A stretch of DNA of 64,000 bases from contig NC_083605.1 of the NCBI RefSeq assembly GCF_029168945.1, forward strand, positions 39,445,280 to 39,509,279. Direction: 5' to 3'. This DNA comes from Cannabis sativa. Its lineage: Eukaryota > Streptophyta > Magnoliopsida > Rosales > Cannabaceae. Under the pieces are notes generated by a model. The model was not told where the DNA came from and did not search any database. It worked only from the letters and a program-made list of their open reading frames with translations. Each line of letters opens with the position of its first letter. The first letter of the stretch is position 1. Of the stretch, positions 33,721 through 45,928 are shown one piece after another. Made by a program: the position numbers and the translations under genes.

Positions 33721-35621
33721 TGTTGGGTTTTATGCCCTAAATAAAACTCATTTCAATATAATCAGATTTACTTATTAATATAGATCAGAAATAACATTTA
33801 ATGTTGCATGGTTCACATGATTTATTTCATGATTATATGTACATAATGTATAAATTCATCTGAAACCCTTTTCACATACTTGATCCTGTTTATTGTGCTG
33901 TCATCACATTGGAAAGTAAACATGACTATGTGAATAAAGTTTCCTAGATTTATCAGACACAGGGTTTTACTGATATGATAATCTACAACAAGAGTTTACT
34001 TGTATTTGGAGAAATACTATGTTCTTTCCAGAACATTGGTTAAAGTAAAGCTCAGGTTGGATGCATGGAGTATGCATCGGAAGGGACCGATATTGAACTT
34101 TGACTTAGATTTAATTAAACTTACCGTAAAATCTATTCAAGTCAATATCGCCTAGTTGATCCTAGATCAAATGATCTTAATCCTGTTATGATTAGGCTCA
34201 ATCTTGAAAGGCTATTCGTGTTCCTTGAATTGTTAGTTAAGCCTACCTTTTGGTCAGGGTGATACGTACTTTTTGGGAACACGGTAGTGCAATTGAGTGG
34301 GAGCGCTATCATAAACATGGAATCTATAGCTTCTATCTGGCGAATAGTAAGCAAAGGATGATCTCCTTCGAGCTTGACCAAACGAACATAAATGGTGGAG
34401 TACTCATTTCACATAAGCTGAAATATCATTTATACGGGGTCAAGTGTTTTAAGGAATAAATACATTGTAGGGTGTAACGGTAATTTAATCCCTTTACAGT
34501 GTAGATCATTCATATAGAGGATCATTGATCACATTAGGATTATAACAATGGATAACTAATGAGGTGTCTATATGGTGGAACATATAGAGCATTCTATATA
34601 CTGAGAGTGCAATTCTAAGTTCTATGCGTGGATTCAACGAAGAATTAATAAGTTAGTGAATTTTAGGGCTAAATTCTTGATCTACTTATTGGAAGCTCGG
34701 TTATATAGACCCATGGTCCCCCCACTAGTTGAGATAATATTGCTTGTAAGACTCATGTAATTGGTTTTGATTAATCAATTATAATTCTCAAATTAGACTA
34801 TGTCTATGTGTGAATTTTTCACTAAGTAAGGGCGAAATTGTAAAGAAAGAGTTTATAGGGGCATATTTGTTAATTATGATACTTTGTATGGTTCAATTAA
34901 TAAATATGATAAATGACAATATTATTTAATAATTATTTATAGTTATTAAATAGTTAGAATTGGCATTTAAATGGTTGAATTAGAAAATTGGCGTTTTTGA
35001 GAAAATCAGATGCAGAAAAGATAAAACTGCAAAATTGCAAAAAGTGAGGCCCAAATCCACTAGTATAGGGCCAGCCACTTTTGTAGGAAATTTAAACTGA
35101 TTTTTTTCATTATTTTAATGCCAAATAATTCAAACCTAACCCTAGTGGAATGCTATAAATAGATAGTGAACGCTTCAGGAAAATTACACTTAAAATTTTC
35201 TATTTTTCCTTCAGAGAAAAACCTGAGCCTTTCTCTCTCCCTATCTTTAGCTGCCACTTCTTCTTTCTCTTCCCTCTTGAATTTCGAAATCCTTAGTGTA
35301 TGAGTAGTGCCCACACACATCAAGTGATACCTCAATCATAGTGAGGAAGATCGTGAAGAAAGACTTTCAGCAAGAAGGAGGTTTCAGCATCAAAGATTCA
35401 GAGAAAGAGATCCAGGTTCAGATATTGATAATGCTCTGCTACAGAAAGGAATCAAGGGCTAGATATCTGAACGGAAGGAGTCATATTATTCTGCTGCACC
35501 CAATGTAAGGTTTCCTAAACTTTATATGTGTTTAATTTATCGTTTTAGAAAGTTCTTATTTAGGATGTTAATAAACATACTTGTGAGTAGATCTAAGATC
35601 CTGGTAAAATAATTTCCAATA
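33721..35621 (+). repeat. 5' LTR of element C
   Basis: It begins TGTTGGGTTTTATGCCC and ends TTTCCAATA, a one-base change from the CCAACA at the other end. The TATA box (TATAAATA) is at 35154-35161. Confidence 0.92.
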
Positions 35622-35623
35622 AC

Positions 35624-35636
35624 TGGTATCAGAGCC
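35624..35636 (+). other. Primer-binding site of element C
   Basis: TGGTATCAGAGCC, two bases after the LTR, is identical to that of B and matches initiator methionine tRNA. Confidence 0.88.
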
Positions 35637-38600
35637 ATTGTAATTGATTTACTTACATGAAATTTGGACTTTAAAACGATTGTTTGTATGTTCTTTGGAT
35701 GGTATCATGTTGTATTGAGTGTTATTTGATGATTGATTGATGTTTGTGAAATTTTCGTGAAAAATAATTGTGATTTCGATTCTGGAATTATTTTTATTGG
35801 ATAGTATGGAAAAAATTAAGCAAGTTAGCCTTTTACAGAACTCAATTTGGATTTTATTTGAATAAGTTATGATTTTTTGAAGATTTGACAAAATCGGGGC
35901 TGTGCTGATTTTTTCTGCGATCGCACATCTGTCCGTACAGTTTCGAATTTTTTTGTTTTTCTTCGATTTTTCATGCTTTTTCATGGAATTAACTTCCAAT
36001 TTTTAGTATAGTTTTGTATTTATACTATTACTATTCCTAATTCAATTCTAATTATCATTTTGAATTAATTTAATATTTTTTAAATTTAATTCAAGATATT
36101 AGTGTAATTTGAATTTGAATAGAATTAGTATCTATCTTCTTGCTTAAAAAATCTATCTTATTTTTAAATTTGATTATATCTTCTTTTTTTTAAATTTAAG
36201 GTCAGATTTTATAAGATATTTATAATATCTTTTAAGATATTTTAAAAATATCTTATCTTTTAAGATTTTTTAATTAAATCTTTTTAGATTTTTTGACCAT
36301 ATTTAAATTTAAAATAAGATATTTATAATCATGTAATTTTAAATAGATGTAAGATATTTTGCTAATTTTTTAAATTTTGTTATTTTATTTATTTAAATTA
36401 CATTTAAAATTTGAAAAAGATATTTATTTATCTTTTCTAATTTTTTATTTAATTTTTATTTATAAAATAACATTTAAAATTTAAAAGTAGTTAGCAAATT
36501 TTTGAAATGATATTTAGGTTGGTTGAAACCTAATTTTTCAAAAATTGTAGGTTTAATTTTAAATTTAAATTTTTTAAATTTTCGAATTTTTTTTATTATT
36601 TTTTTTAAATTTTCGAAAAAAAAATAAATATTTTATTTATTTAATTAAATATTTTCGAAATTAAATATTTAATTTAAAATTAAATAAATCCTACATCCAA
36701 CTATCCAGCTAACCTTGTTGCAGGAGTATGTGTTTTAGCTTATGTGTAAGTTTTCAAAACCTATTATTACTTGATTGCAAATAGCCATGGTTACTTTCTG
36801 CCAGATCTAATGATCTGATGGCTCCCTTGGTCAAGATAATAATTTGTAACAGGTATAATTTACAATCTTCTTTCATCTGTGTATGACCTAGCAACATGAT
36901 AGGACCCATCCAAAGTGTGCCTGTGTGAGCCTATGTGTTTAATTTGATTATAGATACATATAGGTTGTTGTTGCTAAAATAAATTATCATAGTTATTGAT
37001 AGAATTTATTTAGGCCCATTTAGTTTTTGGGCCTATTCAATTAATAACAGTTGTTCTTATTAAGGTTAAATTCCTCTCTTTTGGGCCTTGTGTGAGAGTT
37101 GGGAGCCATAGAAGTGGGTACGACATACTGAACCCAGCACCCCCTCACACAAACTACCCCAATTGTGAAGGCCCATTTGCCTGATTTGAACAACTGTACT
37201 AGGTTAATTACACTAGTTTAACCTAATAAAATTGATTAGCAACATAATTAATTTCATTTATTTTGAAATTAATTTAAGAAAAATATAGTTTAAGGAATTT
37301 TATATTCTAAGCTAAACTATATGTGTTTTCTTGTATTTAATTAAATTTAGAATTATAACCATCTAGATTCTTTCTGGAACTTAATTTAAATTTTTCATTA
37401 AATATTCCTATTTAAGTTGATATTTAGTTATCTTCAACTAACCAACTTAAATCTGAATATCTTTTGAATTCAAAATTTCAAAATTAAGTTGAGGAATTTT
37501 AGGAATTGGTTATTAAGATTCTTTAGATATTTTTTAAGTTAATATCTTTTCAAATATTAACTTAAAATGGAATATTTTCAAATTAAGTGGTTACAACTTA
37601 ATTTTTGATATTTAATTAAATTTAAATTTGAAAAATATTTAGGTTCTAGATTTTTTCTAATACAACCTAAATTAGATATTTTTTCAAATTTTATGGAAAA
37701 GATACTTAGTCAAATAAGATATTTTCTAGATAGTTATTTCTAGACTACTTATTATTTCTAATATTAAATAGGAAAATATTATAAATTGTGAAATTAATTA
37801 TTTAATTAATTTTGGTACAATTTATTTTAAGTATATTTTTCCTAGTATTAAACTAGAAATTAATAATTAAGCCTTCTCTACACTTAATTATTTATTTCTT
37901 GAATTTAATACATTTAATTAATTTGAAAATTAAATATCTAAGTTGATTTAATCATCATACTTAAATATTTCTTTTTCATGACATTTAATTAAATAGAAAA
38001 TTATTTTTAGTTGAAATTTAATTTTTCAACTAAATTTAAATAATTTTCAAAATATATTTTTTTTATTTTATTAATCAATTTTCGAAATTGCATTTCTTAA
38101 ATGCTAGAATTTCGAATTTTATCTTGAAAAATAGATTAAGTTGTAAATTAATTATTTATTTTAATTAATTCTTGGATCAACTTATATCAATGATTTTTTC
38201 ATTTATTGATTAATTTAAAATAAATTGAATTAAAGTATATTATTAGAAATTGAATTAATTAGTCAAAGGAAAATCTAGATAGGTGATATTTTTGCTTGAA
38301 GTATTTTTCTAGTGTATTTAATTAAATAGAAAATTAATATTTAAGTTGATTTTCATCATCATACTTAAATATTTGTAATTTTTCTTATATATTTAATTAA
38401 ATAGGAAAATTATATTTTTTGTTGTAAATTAATTTTATTAATTAATTTTGGGCCAACATTAAATTAGAATAATTTTTCCAGAATTTATTTTAATATGCAT
38501 TTTTCGAAAATTGTATTCTTATATACTTTAATTTTTCGAAATGCAATATATATTTATAGAAAATTAAATTTGAGTTGTAAATTAATTTAAATTAATTTTG

Positions 38601-39350
38601 TAGCAACTTAAATTGAATATTTTTCTAAATATTTATTGGAAATTCTTACTAAGATGGAAATAATTCATGTTATTTTCATATCCATCTAAGTAAAATTTAT
38701 AAATATTAAATTAAAATTTATATTTGGAATTTTTTATTCTAAATTGGAAATTTTAATTAAATAAATATATATTTAAAATAAATAGAATAAATAAAGAGAA
38801 TAAATGAAAATACAACTCCTTTTAAATAATGAGCTTTATTATCTAGAGACATTCGATCTCCATTGTGGGTTTTACACCGCGTTTGTTTTAGTGAGTAATC
38901 CTCCCTAATGGAGGAACGTTCATTAGCAATTTCGCACCGTTTAACCTCGCATGATAAGTAGTTTGTAAGTGTTTTGTATGGTATGGATCACCCTAATGGT
39001 GGCGACCATACTTGACTTGCAAATTATGAAACAATGGTGGAAGCTCATAAGATAGAATTGCCTTGACTCTCGCCTAAACGGGACAACGCTGAATTCCAAT
39101 CTTGATCGAATAAAAGCTTGCTAGAATGGTTATCATTTTAGATGAGCTGACAACTCTATTCAATGGATGATGCTTTGACTCTCGCCTAAACGGGACACTG
39201 TATCAGTTTGTTGAAAAACCTTGGAAATTATTTAGGATTGTAAGTTTTAGTATTTTCACTTGTCATTCGTACTTGCTATATGCTTATAATTTCTGAATTG
39301 TGTATGAATTTATATTGAACCATGTTATTTTCTGTTATTAAGTTGTAGTT
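35637..39350 (+). other. Long AT-rich leader of element C with conserved islands
   Basis: No coding sequence is seen. Islands match the B leader: the splice-flanked block at 36805-36852 (GCCAG before, GTATAA after), the GTACGACATACTGAACCC block at 37118-37135, CTAAT-loop hairpins at 38899-38915 and 38989-39001, and the motif pair at 39065-39084 and 39177-39196. A GTTGTAG 3' splice-like end lies at about 39341-39347. Between islands, B and C have diverged with many small gains and losses, while the islands stay nearly the same. This points to selection on RNA sequence in an element that encodes nothing. Confidence 0.5.
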
Positions 39351-40340
39351 TAATTTCGAATCTTCATTGTTGGTCTAACATGTTTGTTTTTCTAATGAGA
39401 TAAATCCCTAATGGATTTTCACCATTAGACATACATAATAGTGTAAGATCTCGAAAGATAAATATTGTATATGCGACATCTAGCTGTTCATCAATTGATG
39501 ACACCTTAGACTAGTATTTTACGATATAAAACAAGAAGATTGTATAAATAAGATTACTTTGTCTTTCGCTAATCGAAGCATCATTGGATTCTTATTTATA
39601 AACGAAATTATCCTAATTCCTCTTAGCTTATTCACTTCGAAAAGCTCAATAATATATCATTGGATGAATGGTCTATAAATCATTTCATGTCATTATATTT
39701 TCTCTTAAGAAATTAAATGACACATATGATTATAATCCCGAAATTCTATTCCCAATTGATATAAATCCTCAATCTTAGAAATCTCCTACTTGTATGGGCA
39801 AATCTGACTTAGAGTTAAATTAGTAGTGGTGGTCCAAGATAGAATTACTCATAATTTTTGGTATAAATTTAAGTCTTTGACTTTAATTTTAGAATCCAAA
39901 CAGAAATTTTATTATATTTCTAATTCCAGAATACAATACAGTTACACTTTCTCAAGTGTTTAATATCCGTCTTCTATTAATGGATTAAAACTGTATGGAA
40001 TATGAGTTAAGTATTCTGTGACCAGGATCCACTTGCAGTATTCTAAGAACTCTTTGATGTAACTAAACCTATGTCATCATAGACACTACCACATTTTTTT
40101 TAATCTATGGCATTTGTATCTTGTTCATAATGGATTTGACAAGATCAATCTCTGCAAAGAGTTAATATGCCTATATCCACTGAAAGTAGTTCATCTCATT
40201 CGCAGATGGATGTACATTCAGGGGTGGATATGAGTTTTTCGTTGTATTCTTAAAACAATCACTCTAGATTATACTTTTTAGCAAAGAAATTTGAAATGTT
40301 TGACAAATTTCATTAATTTCTAGCAATGGTTAAAACCATT
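39351..40340 (+). other. Element C region in place of gag, no gene seen
   Basis: About 1 kb lies where A and B have gag. I find no zinc knuckle, no UBN2-like segment and no long frame. A further CTAAT-loop hairpin (AAATCC/GGATTT) lies at 39402-39418. Origin unknown; it may be gag decayed beyond recognition. Confidence 0.4.
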
Positions 40341-42006
40341 AAGGTAAGTGGTTAAAGATCTTGCGAACTGATAGGGGTGGAAAAATAGTTAGTAGATATG
40401 CAGTTCAAAGATCATTAAATTAATTTTTGAATTATATCCAAACTTACCTCCCCAGAAATTTCGAGTTGCATGTTGATGATTAGTTACTAGTCGTTGCCTA
40501 ATTCCTTCTATGGTAATACAATTTCAGAATGATGTAATGGTTGTATACTTAATGTAAATCATTACTAGATTCATGGATGACCTAATCAAAATCTTAAGAA
40601 AAGCTAGAACTGTTAACCATGGTTTGTTAGCTATTCTAAGTGATTAGGGGTGGACCATCCCATAGTCAATAGATAAGAAAGTGTTTGTTCAAACAAATAC
40701 TACTTTTCTAAGATAATGACAAAGTCTGAAAACAAGTAGCAAATAAAGGAGATATTTAATTCTTGATTCCAAAAGTGTTCTATCATCTTATATAACATAT
40801 GATGATCCCACTGCCTCTGTTGTCTTGCCACAACCGAAGAGATCAATACCATTTACTTTTCTTCGACATAATTCACGGTACCTTGTCGTAGTGGGAGAGT
40901 TTCTAGGAACTCACCTTCTTATGACTTGGGAGACACTAGTGATTAAAATCCATTGTGAGTTTAAACAAGTAATGGATTGTCAAGATAAGAAACTAAGAAG
41001 AAAGCCAATAGAACTATGGTTTAATCCATTCACATGGAATAACCTAAAGTTTTCTATTACAAGGACATAAAAGGAAATTTTTGTTTATAAGTCCATTCAA
41101 TAGACTTAACAAACTTCCTGTTCCTAGTATTATAGGTTTGAGTTTATCTAAACCTATGGCTTGTGGTATACCTGGTAATTACTTACTCTAATGCAAGCAA
41201 CTTACTTTAGTAAGATGCTGAAGCATTTTCTTTCTAATGGCAATCTATAGAAGCTTCACAACTTCTTAGGTATAGATTTTATTTATCTAAGGAAAAGTCT
41301 CAACTATTCCAGAAAAGATAAAGCCATGAAAGAATTTCTTATATCAACAGTGAGAGGTCTTAGATATGCTTTTGTATGCCTTAGACAAGACACTTGCTGT
41401 TGAGTGGGAGTAATGAGTAGGTATCAGATTAATCCAGGAGAAGAACATTGGAAGACAATCAAGTAAATTTTAAGATTAAGAAGAGGAACTATATGTTAGT
41501 CTATAAGGGTATGTTTAAAACTCTTAGACTACACCATATCAGATTTCGAAATTTGCCTTTGTGCTAGAAAATCTTTCTGATAAGATGGTGATTACTCTGG
41601 GGGTGGAATAGTGATTTTGGAGAAGTGTAAAAACATATCTGAAGTCTCTAGGTCTACCAGAGAGAGACTGAATGTTAAAGCTGCAGGAAAGGTACTTATT
41701 CAGTCTAAGGAAAGTTCTATACATCTTTGGCACCATTCCAAATTGCCTTAAACTACTAGTGTTAATTTCCTGATTAACCAAAAGTAGTTGCCAAAGGTAT
41801 AGAATCCAGTATCCCAAGAGAGTAGACATATAAAGAGGAATTTCACATTATCAATGATTTTGTGATTAAGGAAGAGTAATGATGGAGAAAAGGTTGTGGT
41901 TAATTCAACCTTTCAGATCCTATTACGAGGAGTTTACTACTACTACACTTGATTTGTATATCAAGGTGTTGAGATTAATTGAAACACACTTTTTGTTTTA
42001 TATTAG
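40341..42006 (+). pseudogene. Fossil copia pol of element C
   Basis: An integrase-like ILRTDRGG lies near 40356-40379. The RT/RNase H linker VMSRYQINPGEEHWKTIK, followed by a stop, lies near 41410-41466. A tract ending GGGGGTGGA near 41606 matches the RNase H position seen in A and B. The linker is better preserved than in A and B and its stops differ, so C lost pol independently or from a different ancestor. The 81-residue plus frame at 40825-41070 has no recognisable features and is not called. Confidence 0.65.
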
Positions 42007-42020
42007 TGCAAGTGGGAGTT

Positions 42021-43923
42021 TGTTGGGTTTTATGCCCTAAATAAAAGTCATTTCAATATAATCAGATTTACTTATTAATATAGATCAGAAATAACATTTA
42101 ATGTTGCATGGTTCACATGATTTATTTCATGATTATATGTACATAATGTATAAATTCATCTGAAACCCTTATCACATACTTGATCATGTTTATTGTGCTG
42201 TCATCACATTGGAAAGTAAACATGACTATGTGAATAAAGTTTCCTAGATTTATCAGACACAGGGTTTTACTGATATGATAATCTACAACAAGAGTTTACT
42301 TGTATTTGGAGAAATACTATGTTCTTTCCAGAACATTGGTTAAAGTAAAGCTCAGGTTGGATGCATGGAGTATGCATCGGAAGGGACCGATATTGAACTT
42401 TGACTTAGATTTAATTAAACTTACCGTAAAATCTATTCAAGTCAATATCGCCTAGTTGATCCTAGATCAAATGATCTTAATCCTGTTATGATTAGGCTCA
42501 ATCTTGAAAGGCTATTCGTGTTCCTTGAATTGTTAGTTAAGCCTACCTTTTGGTCAGGGTGATACGTACTTTTTGGGAACACGGTAGTGCAATTGAGTGG
42601 GAGCGCTATCATAAACATGGAATCTATAGCTTCTATCTGGCGAATAGTAAGCAAAGGATGATCTCCTTCGAGCTTGACCAAACAAACATAAATGGTGGAG
42701 TACTCATTTCACATAAGCTGAAATATCATTTATACGGGGTCAAGTGTTTTAAGGAATAAATACATTGTAGGGTGTAACGGTAATTTAATCCCTTTACAGT
42801 GTAGATCATTCATATAGAGGATCATTGATCACATTAGGATTATAACAATGGATAACTAATGATGTGTCTATATGGTGGAACATATAGAGCATTCTATATA
42901 CTGAGAGTGCAATTCTAAGTTCTATGCGTGGATTCAACGAAGAATTAATAAGTTAGTGAATTTTAGTGCTAAATTCTTGATCTACTTATTGGAAGCTCTG
43001 CTATATATAGACCCATGGTCCCCCCACTAGTTGAGATAATATTGCTTGTAAGACTCATGTAATTGGTTTTGATTAATCAATTATAATTCTCAAATTAGAC
43101 TATGTCTATTTGTGAATTTTTCACTAAGTAAGGGCGAAATTGTAAAGAAAGAGTTTATAGGGGCATATTTGTTAATTATGATACTTTGTATGGTTCAATT
43201 AATAAATATGATAAATGACAATATTATTTAATAATTATTTATAGTTATTAAATAGTTAGAATTGGCATTTAAATGGTTGAATTAGAAAATTGGCGTTTTT
43301 GAAAAAATCAGATGCAGAAAAGATAAAACTGCAAAATTGCAAAAAGTGAGGCCCAAATCCACTAGTATAGGGCCAGCCACTTTTGTAGGAAATTTAAACT
43401 GATTTTTTTCATTATTTTAATGCCAAATAATTCAAACCTAACCCTAGTGGAATGCTATAAATAGATAGTGAAGGCTTCAGGAAAATTACACTTAAAATTT
43501 TCTATTTTTCCTTCAGAGAAAAACCTGAGCCTTTCTCTCTCCCTATCTTTAGCTGCCACTTCTTCTTTCTCTTCCCTCTTGAATTTCGAAATCCTTAGTG
43601 TATGAGTAGTGCCCACACACATCAAGTGATACCTCAATCATAGTGAGGAAGATCGTGAAGAAAGACTTTCAGCAAGAAGGAGGTTTCAGCATCAAAGATT
43701 CAGAGAAAGAGATCCAGGTTCAGATATTGATAATGCTCTGCTACAGAAAGGAATCAAGGGCTAGATATCTGAACGGAAGGAGTCATATTATTCCGCTGCA
43801 CCCAATGTAAGGTTTCCTAAACTTTATATGTGTTTAATTTATCGTTTTAGAAAGTTCTTATTTAGGATGTTAATAAACATACTTGTGAGTAGATCTAAGA
43901 TCCTCGTAAAATAATTTCCAACA
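42021..43923 (+). repeat. 3' LTR of element C, with polypurine tract before it
   Basis: It begins TGTTGGGTTTTATGCCC and ends TTCCAACA, followed by CACGG. The polypurine tract TGCAAGTGGGAGTT lies at 42007-42020. The TATA box is at 43456-43463. Confidence 0.92.
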
Positions 43924-45647
43924 CACGGCCAGAAACCCTAAGCATCCGCCATGTAATAATTCTCTAGCTAACATAGCCGAAATCACCGGGATGCGAGATC
44001 CCTGAACTGAACCAACAAACACAAATGGTTCTTCACTTTCCGGTTGGAAGATTACCATCTTCCTTTTGCAATCAATACTCGCCGAATATTTAGATAGGAC
44101 ATTCATTCCTAAAATAATATCGAACTCTACTAAACTCATCTCTATCAAGTCAGCGCTTAACTCTCTACCATCTATCCTGATCGGCATAGACCTAATCCAT
44201 CTGTTGGAGATAACCAATTCTCCGCCAGGTAATAGGGTTCCAAACCCTGATTCATAACTATCGTACGGTCTATCCAATTTACTAAAGACTCTGGCTGCCA
44301 CATAAGAATGTGTAGCCCCAGAATCAAACAGCACTGAGTAAAGCGAGTTATTAACAGAAAGGTTACCTGTCACAACTGATGGGCTGGCATCTGCATCAGC
44401 CTGAGTGATGGCGAACACCCTGGCTGGAGTGGGTATCGCCGGAGCTCTCGGTGCCTCTGAGCGGAGCTGGGGACAGTCCCTCTTGAAGTGTCTGGGCATG
44501 CCACAGTGAAAGCATCGCTGACCTTTGCACTCGCCCCGATGGTGCCTTTTGCAGCTAGGGCACTCGGGATAGGAGAATCGGGTCTCAGTACCACTGGAAC
44601 GACTACCTCTATTCTGGTTCCCCCGAAACCTCTTGTTCTGACTCGAGCCACCAGATGCAGTGGATGCTCTCTTCCTCTGATCCATGGCCGAACCACTACT
44701 CCCCCTGCTAAAGCCTGATGCAGGAGGGGTAGGAGCCCCGCCACTCGCCGGAGCACTAGCTGACTCCAACATACACCCAACTGCGCCCTCAGCTCGCAGT
44801 GCCTTCTCCACCATCTCAGCATAGGTGGTCTTGTCGTTGGTGGTGATCACCAAATCATGTTTAATCTTTGCATTTAACCCATCTAGGTACTTCTCTTTCT
44901 TGCTGAAGTCGTTTGGCACAATTCCCGAGGCTAACCTCACCAACCGGTCGAACTGAGTAGTATACTCGGTCACGGTCATATTCTCTCGCTGGGTCAGGTG
45001 GGCGAACTCTTTCCTCTTGGCGCTTCTGACCGCCTCGTTATAATACTTGGCGTTGAAGAGTTCCTGAAACCTTTCCCAGTCATGGTGGTGACGTCATGAA
45101 TCTGAGACACCATGTCCCACCAGACCAGAGCGTCCTCCTGGAACTGGAAAGTGGCACACACCACTCTGTCATTACCGGTGACACCCATGAAGTTCAGGAT
45201 TTTTGTAATCACCGTCAGCCACTATTCGGCCTTCATCACGTCTGGACCTCCCAGAAGGACCAGAGGTGCTTGCTTCCAGAACCGTTCATACAAAGGTTCC
45301 AATCTGTTGGCCGCCACAACTAATTCGGCCTGAGCAGCAGGGGCAGGTGCCACTGGAACTACTGGCACCGGAACTGCAGGAGCACCCTGCTGTCTCAACC
45401 TCTGCATCTCGAGGTCTTGCTCTTCTATTCTGGCTTGCATTTTAGAAAACCTAACGTCCCAGTTTTGGGCTCCCTGATCGGCTGGGGGAGCCTGGGCAGC
45501 CTGTGGCTGGTTCTCATCACCCCGACCACGAGCCTTGCCCCGGGGACCTCTACCTCGGCCCCTAGCTAGCGGGGGAAACTGAGCTCCCTGTCCTTGATTC
45601 GACCACACTGAATTTCCCTGGCTCCTGGTAGTATGCCTGGCGTCCAT
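43924..45647 (-). pseudogene. Element F gag and protease
   Basis: On the minus strand, gag starts at 45647 with MDARHTTRSQGNSVWSNQG, an arginine/glycine-rich start. A stop (TAG) interrupts at 45222, and a one-base loss near 45080 shifts the frame in the Gag core. The frame from 44979 is then open through the zinc knuckle CFHCGMPRHFKRDC (about 44480-44520), the protease site VLFDSGATHSYV and ELSADLIEMSLVEFDIILGM to LGFLAV, where C inserted. Gag packages RNA and protease matures the particle. Compared with E, this copy keeps its CAG/CTG triplets and serves as the reference for judging E. Confidence 0.85.
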
Positions 45648-45925
45648 CTAGTCAGAACCGCCTGCGAAACCAAGAGTTGGCATATCAGGTCGTATTCAAG
45701 GAGAGCTTACTAATGCCGCTTAATTTGGAAATTAAAAACGAAACATGCGCCTATTCTACTATCAGGCTACTAACATGCTTCCTATCAGCCTTTTCTTATT
45801 CATAAATAAATAAATAAACTACTAAAGCAATAAAGGCTTACTGAACCGTGGAACGAGCTAACTGCTGATGATGATTGTACATGTCGTGACGATCTTCGGA
45901 AGACAACCTGGCGGCTCTGATACCA
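45648..45925 (-). other. Element F leader and primer-binding site
   Basis: The primer site TGGTATCAGAGCC (minus strand) is at 45913-45925, three bases after the LTR. The leader of about 270 nt before gag matches that of E at 14282-14548. No frame is seen in it. Confidence 0.75.
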
Positions 45926-45928
45926 AAT

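Larger units (their letters stand above)
33721..43923 (+). mobile_element. Element C: complete copia-like retrotransposon without gag
   Basis: The element is 10.2 kb, with LTRs of 1901 and 1903 bp and a perfect TSD CACGG (33716-33720 and 43924-43928). It inserted into F between the protease and RT codons. It has a primer site, a long AT-rich leader and a polypurine tract like B, but no gag frame, and only fossil pol. About a dozen differences between the LTRs were seen by eye. It is a large retrotransposon derivative (LARD-like) that must borrow all proteins. Its LTRs are clearly related to those of A, B and D but form a separate subfamily. Confidence 0.93.

Noticed and set aside
40825..41070. 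Plus-strand 81-residue frame in element C as a captured gene
   Set aside because: No motif, no upstream signal, and it lies within the decayed pol region.
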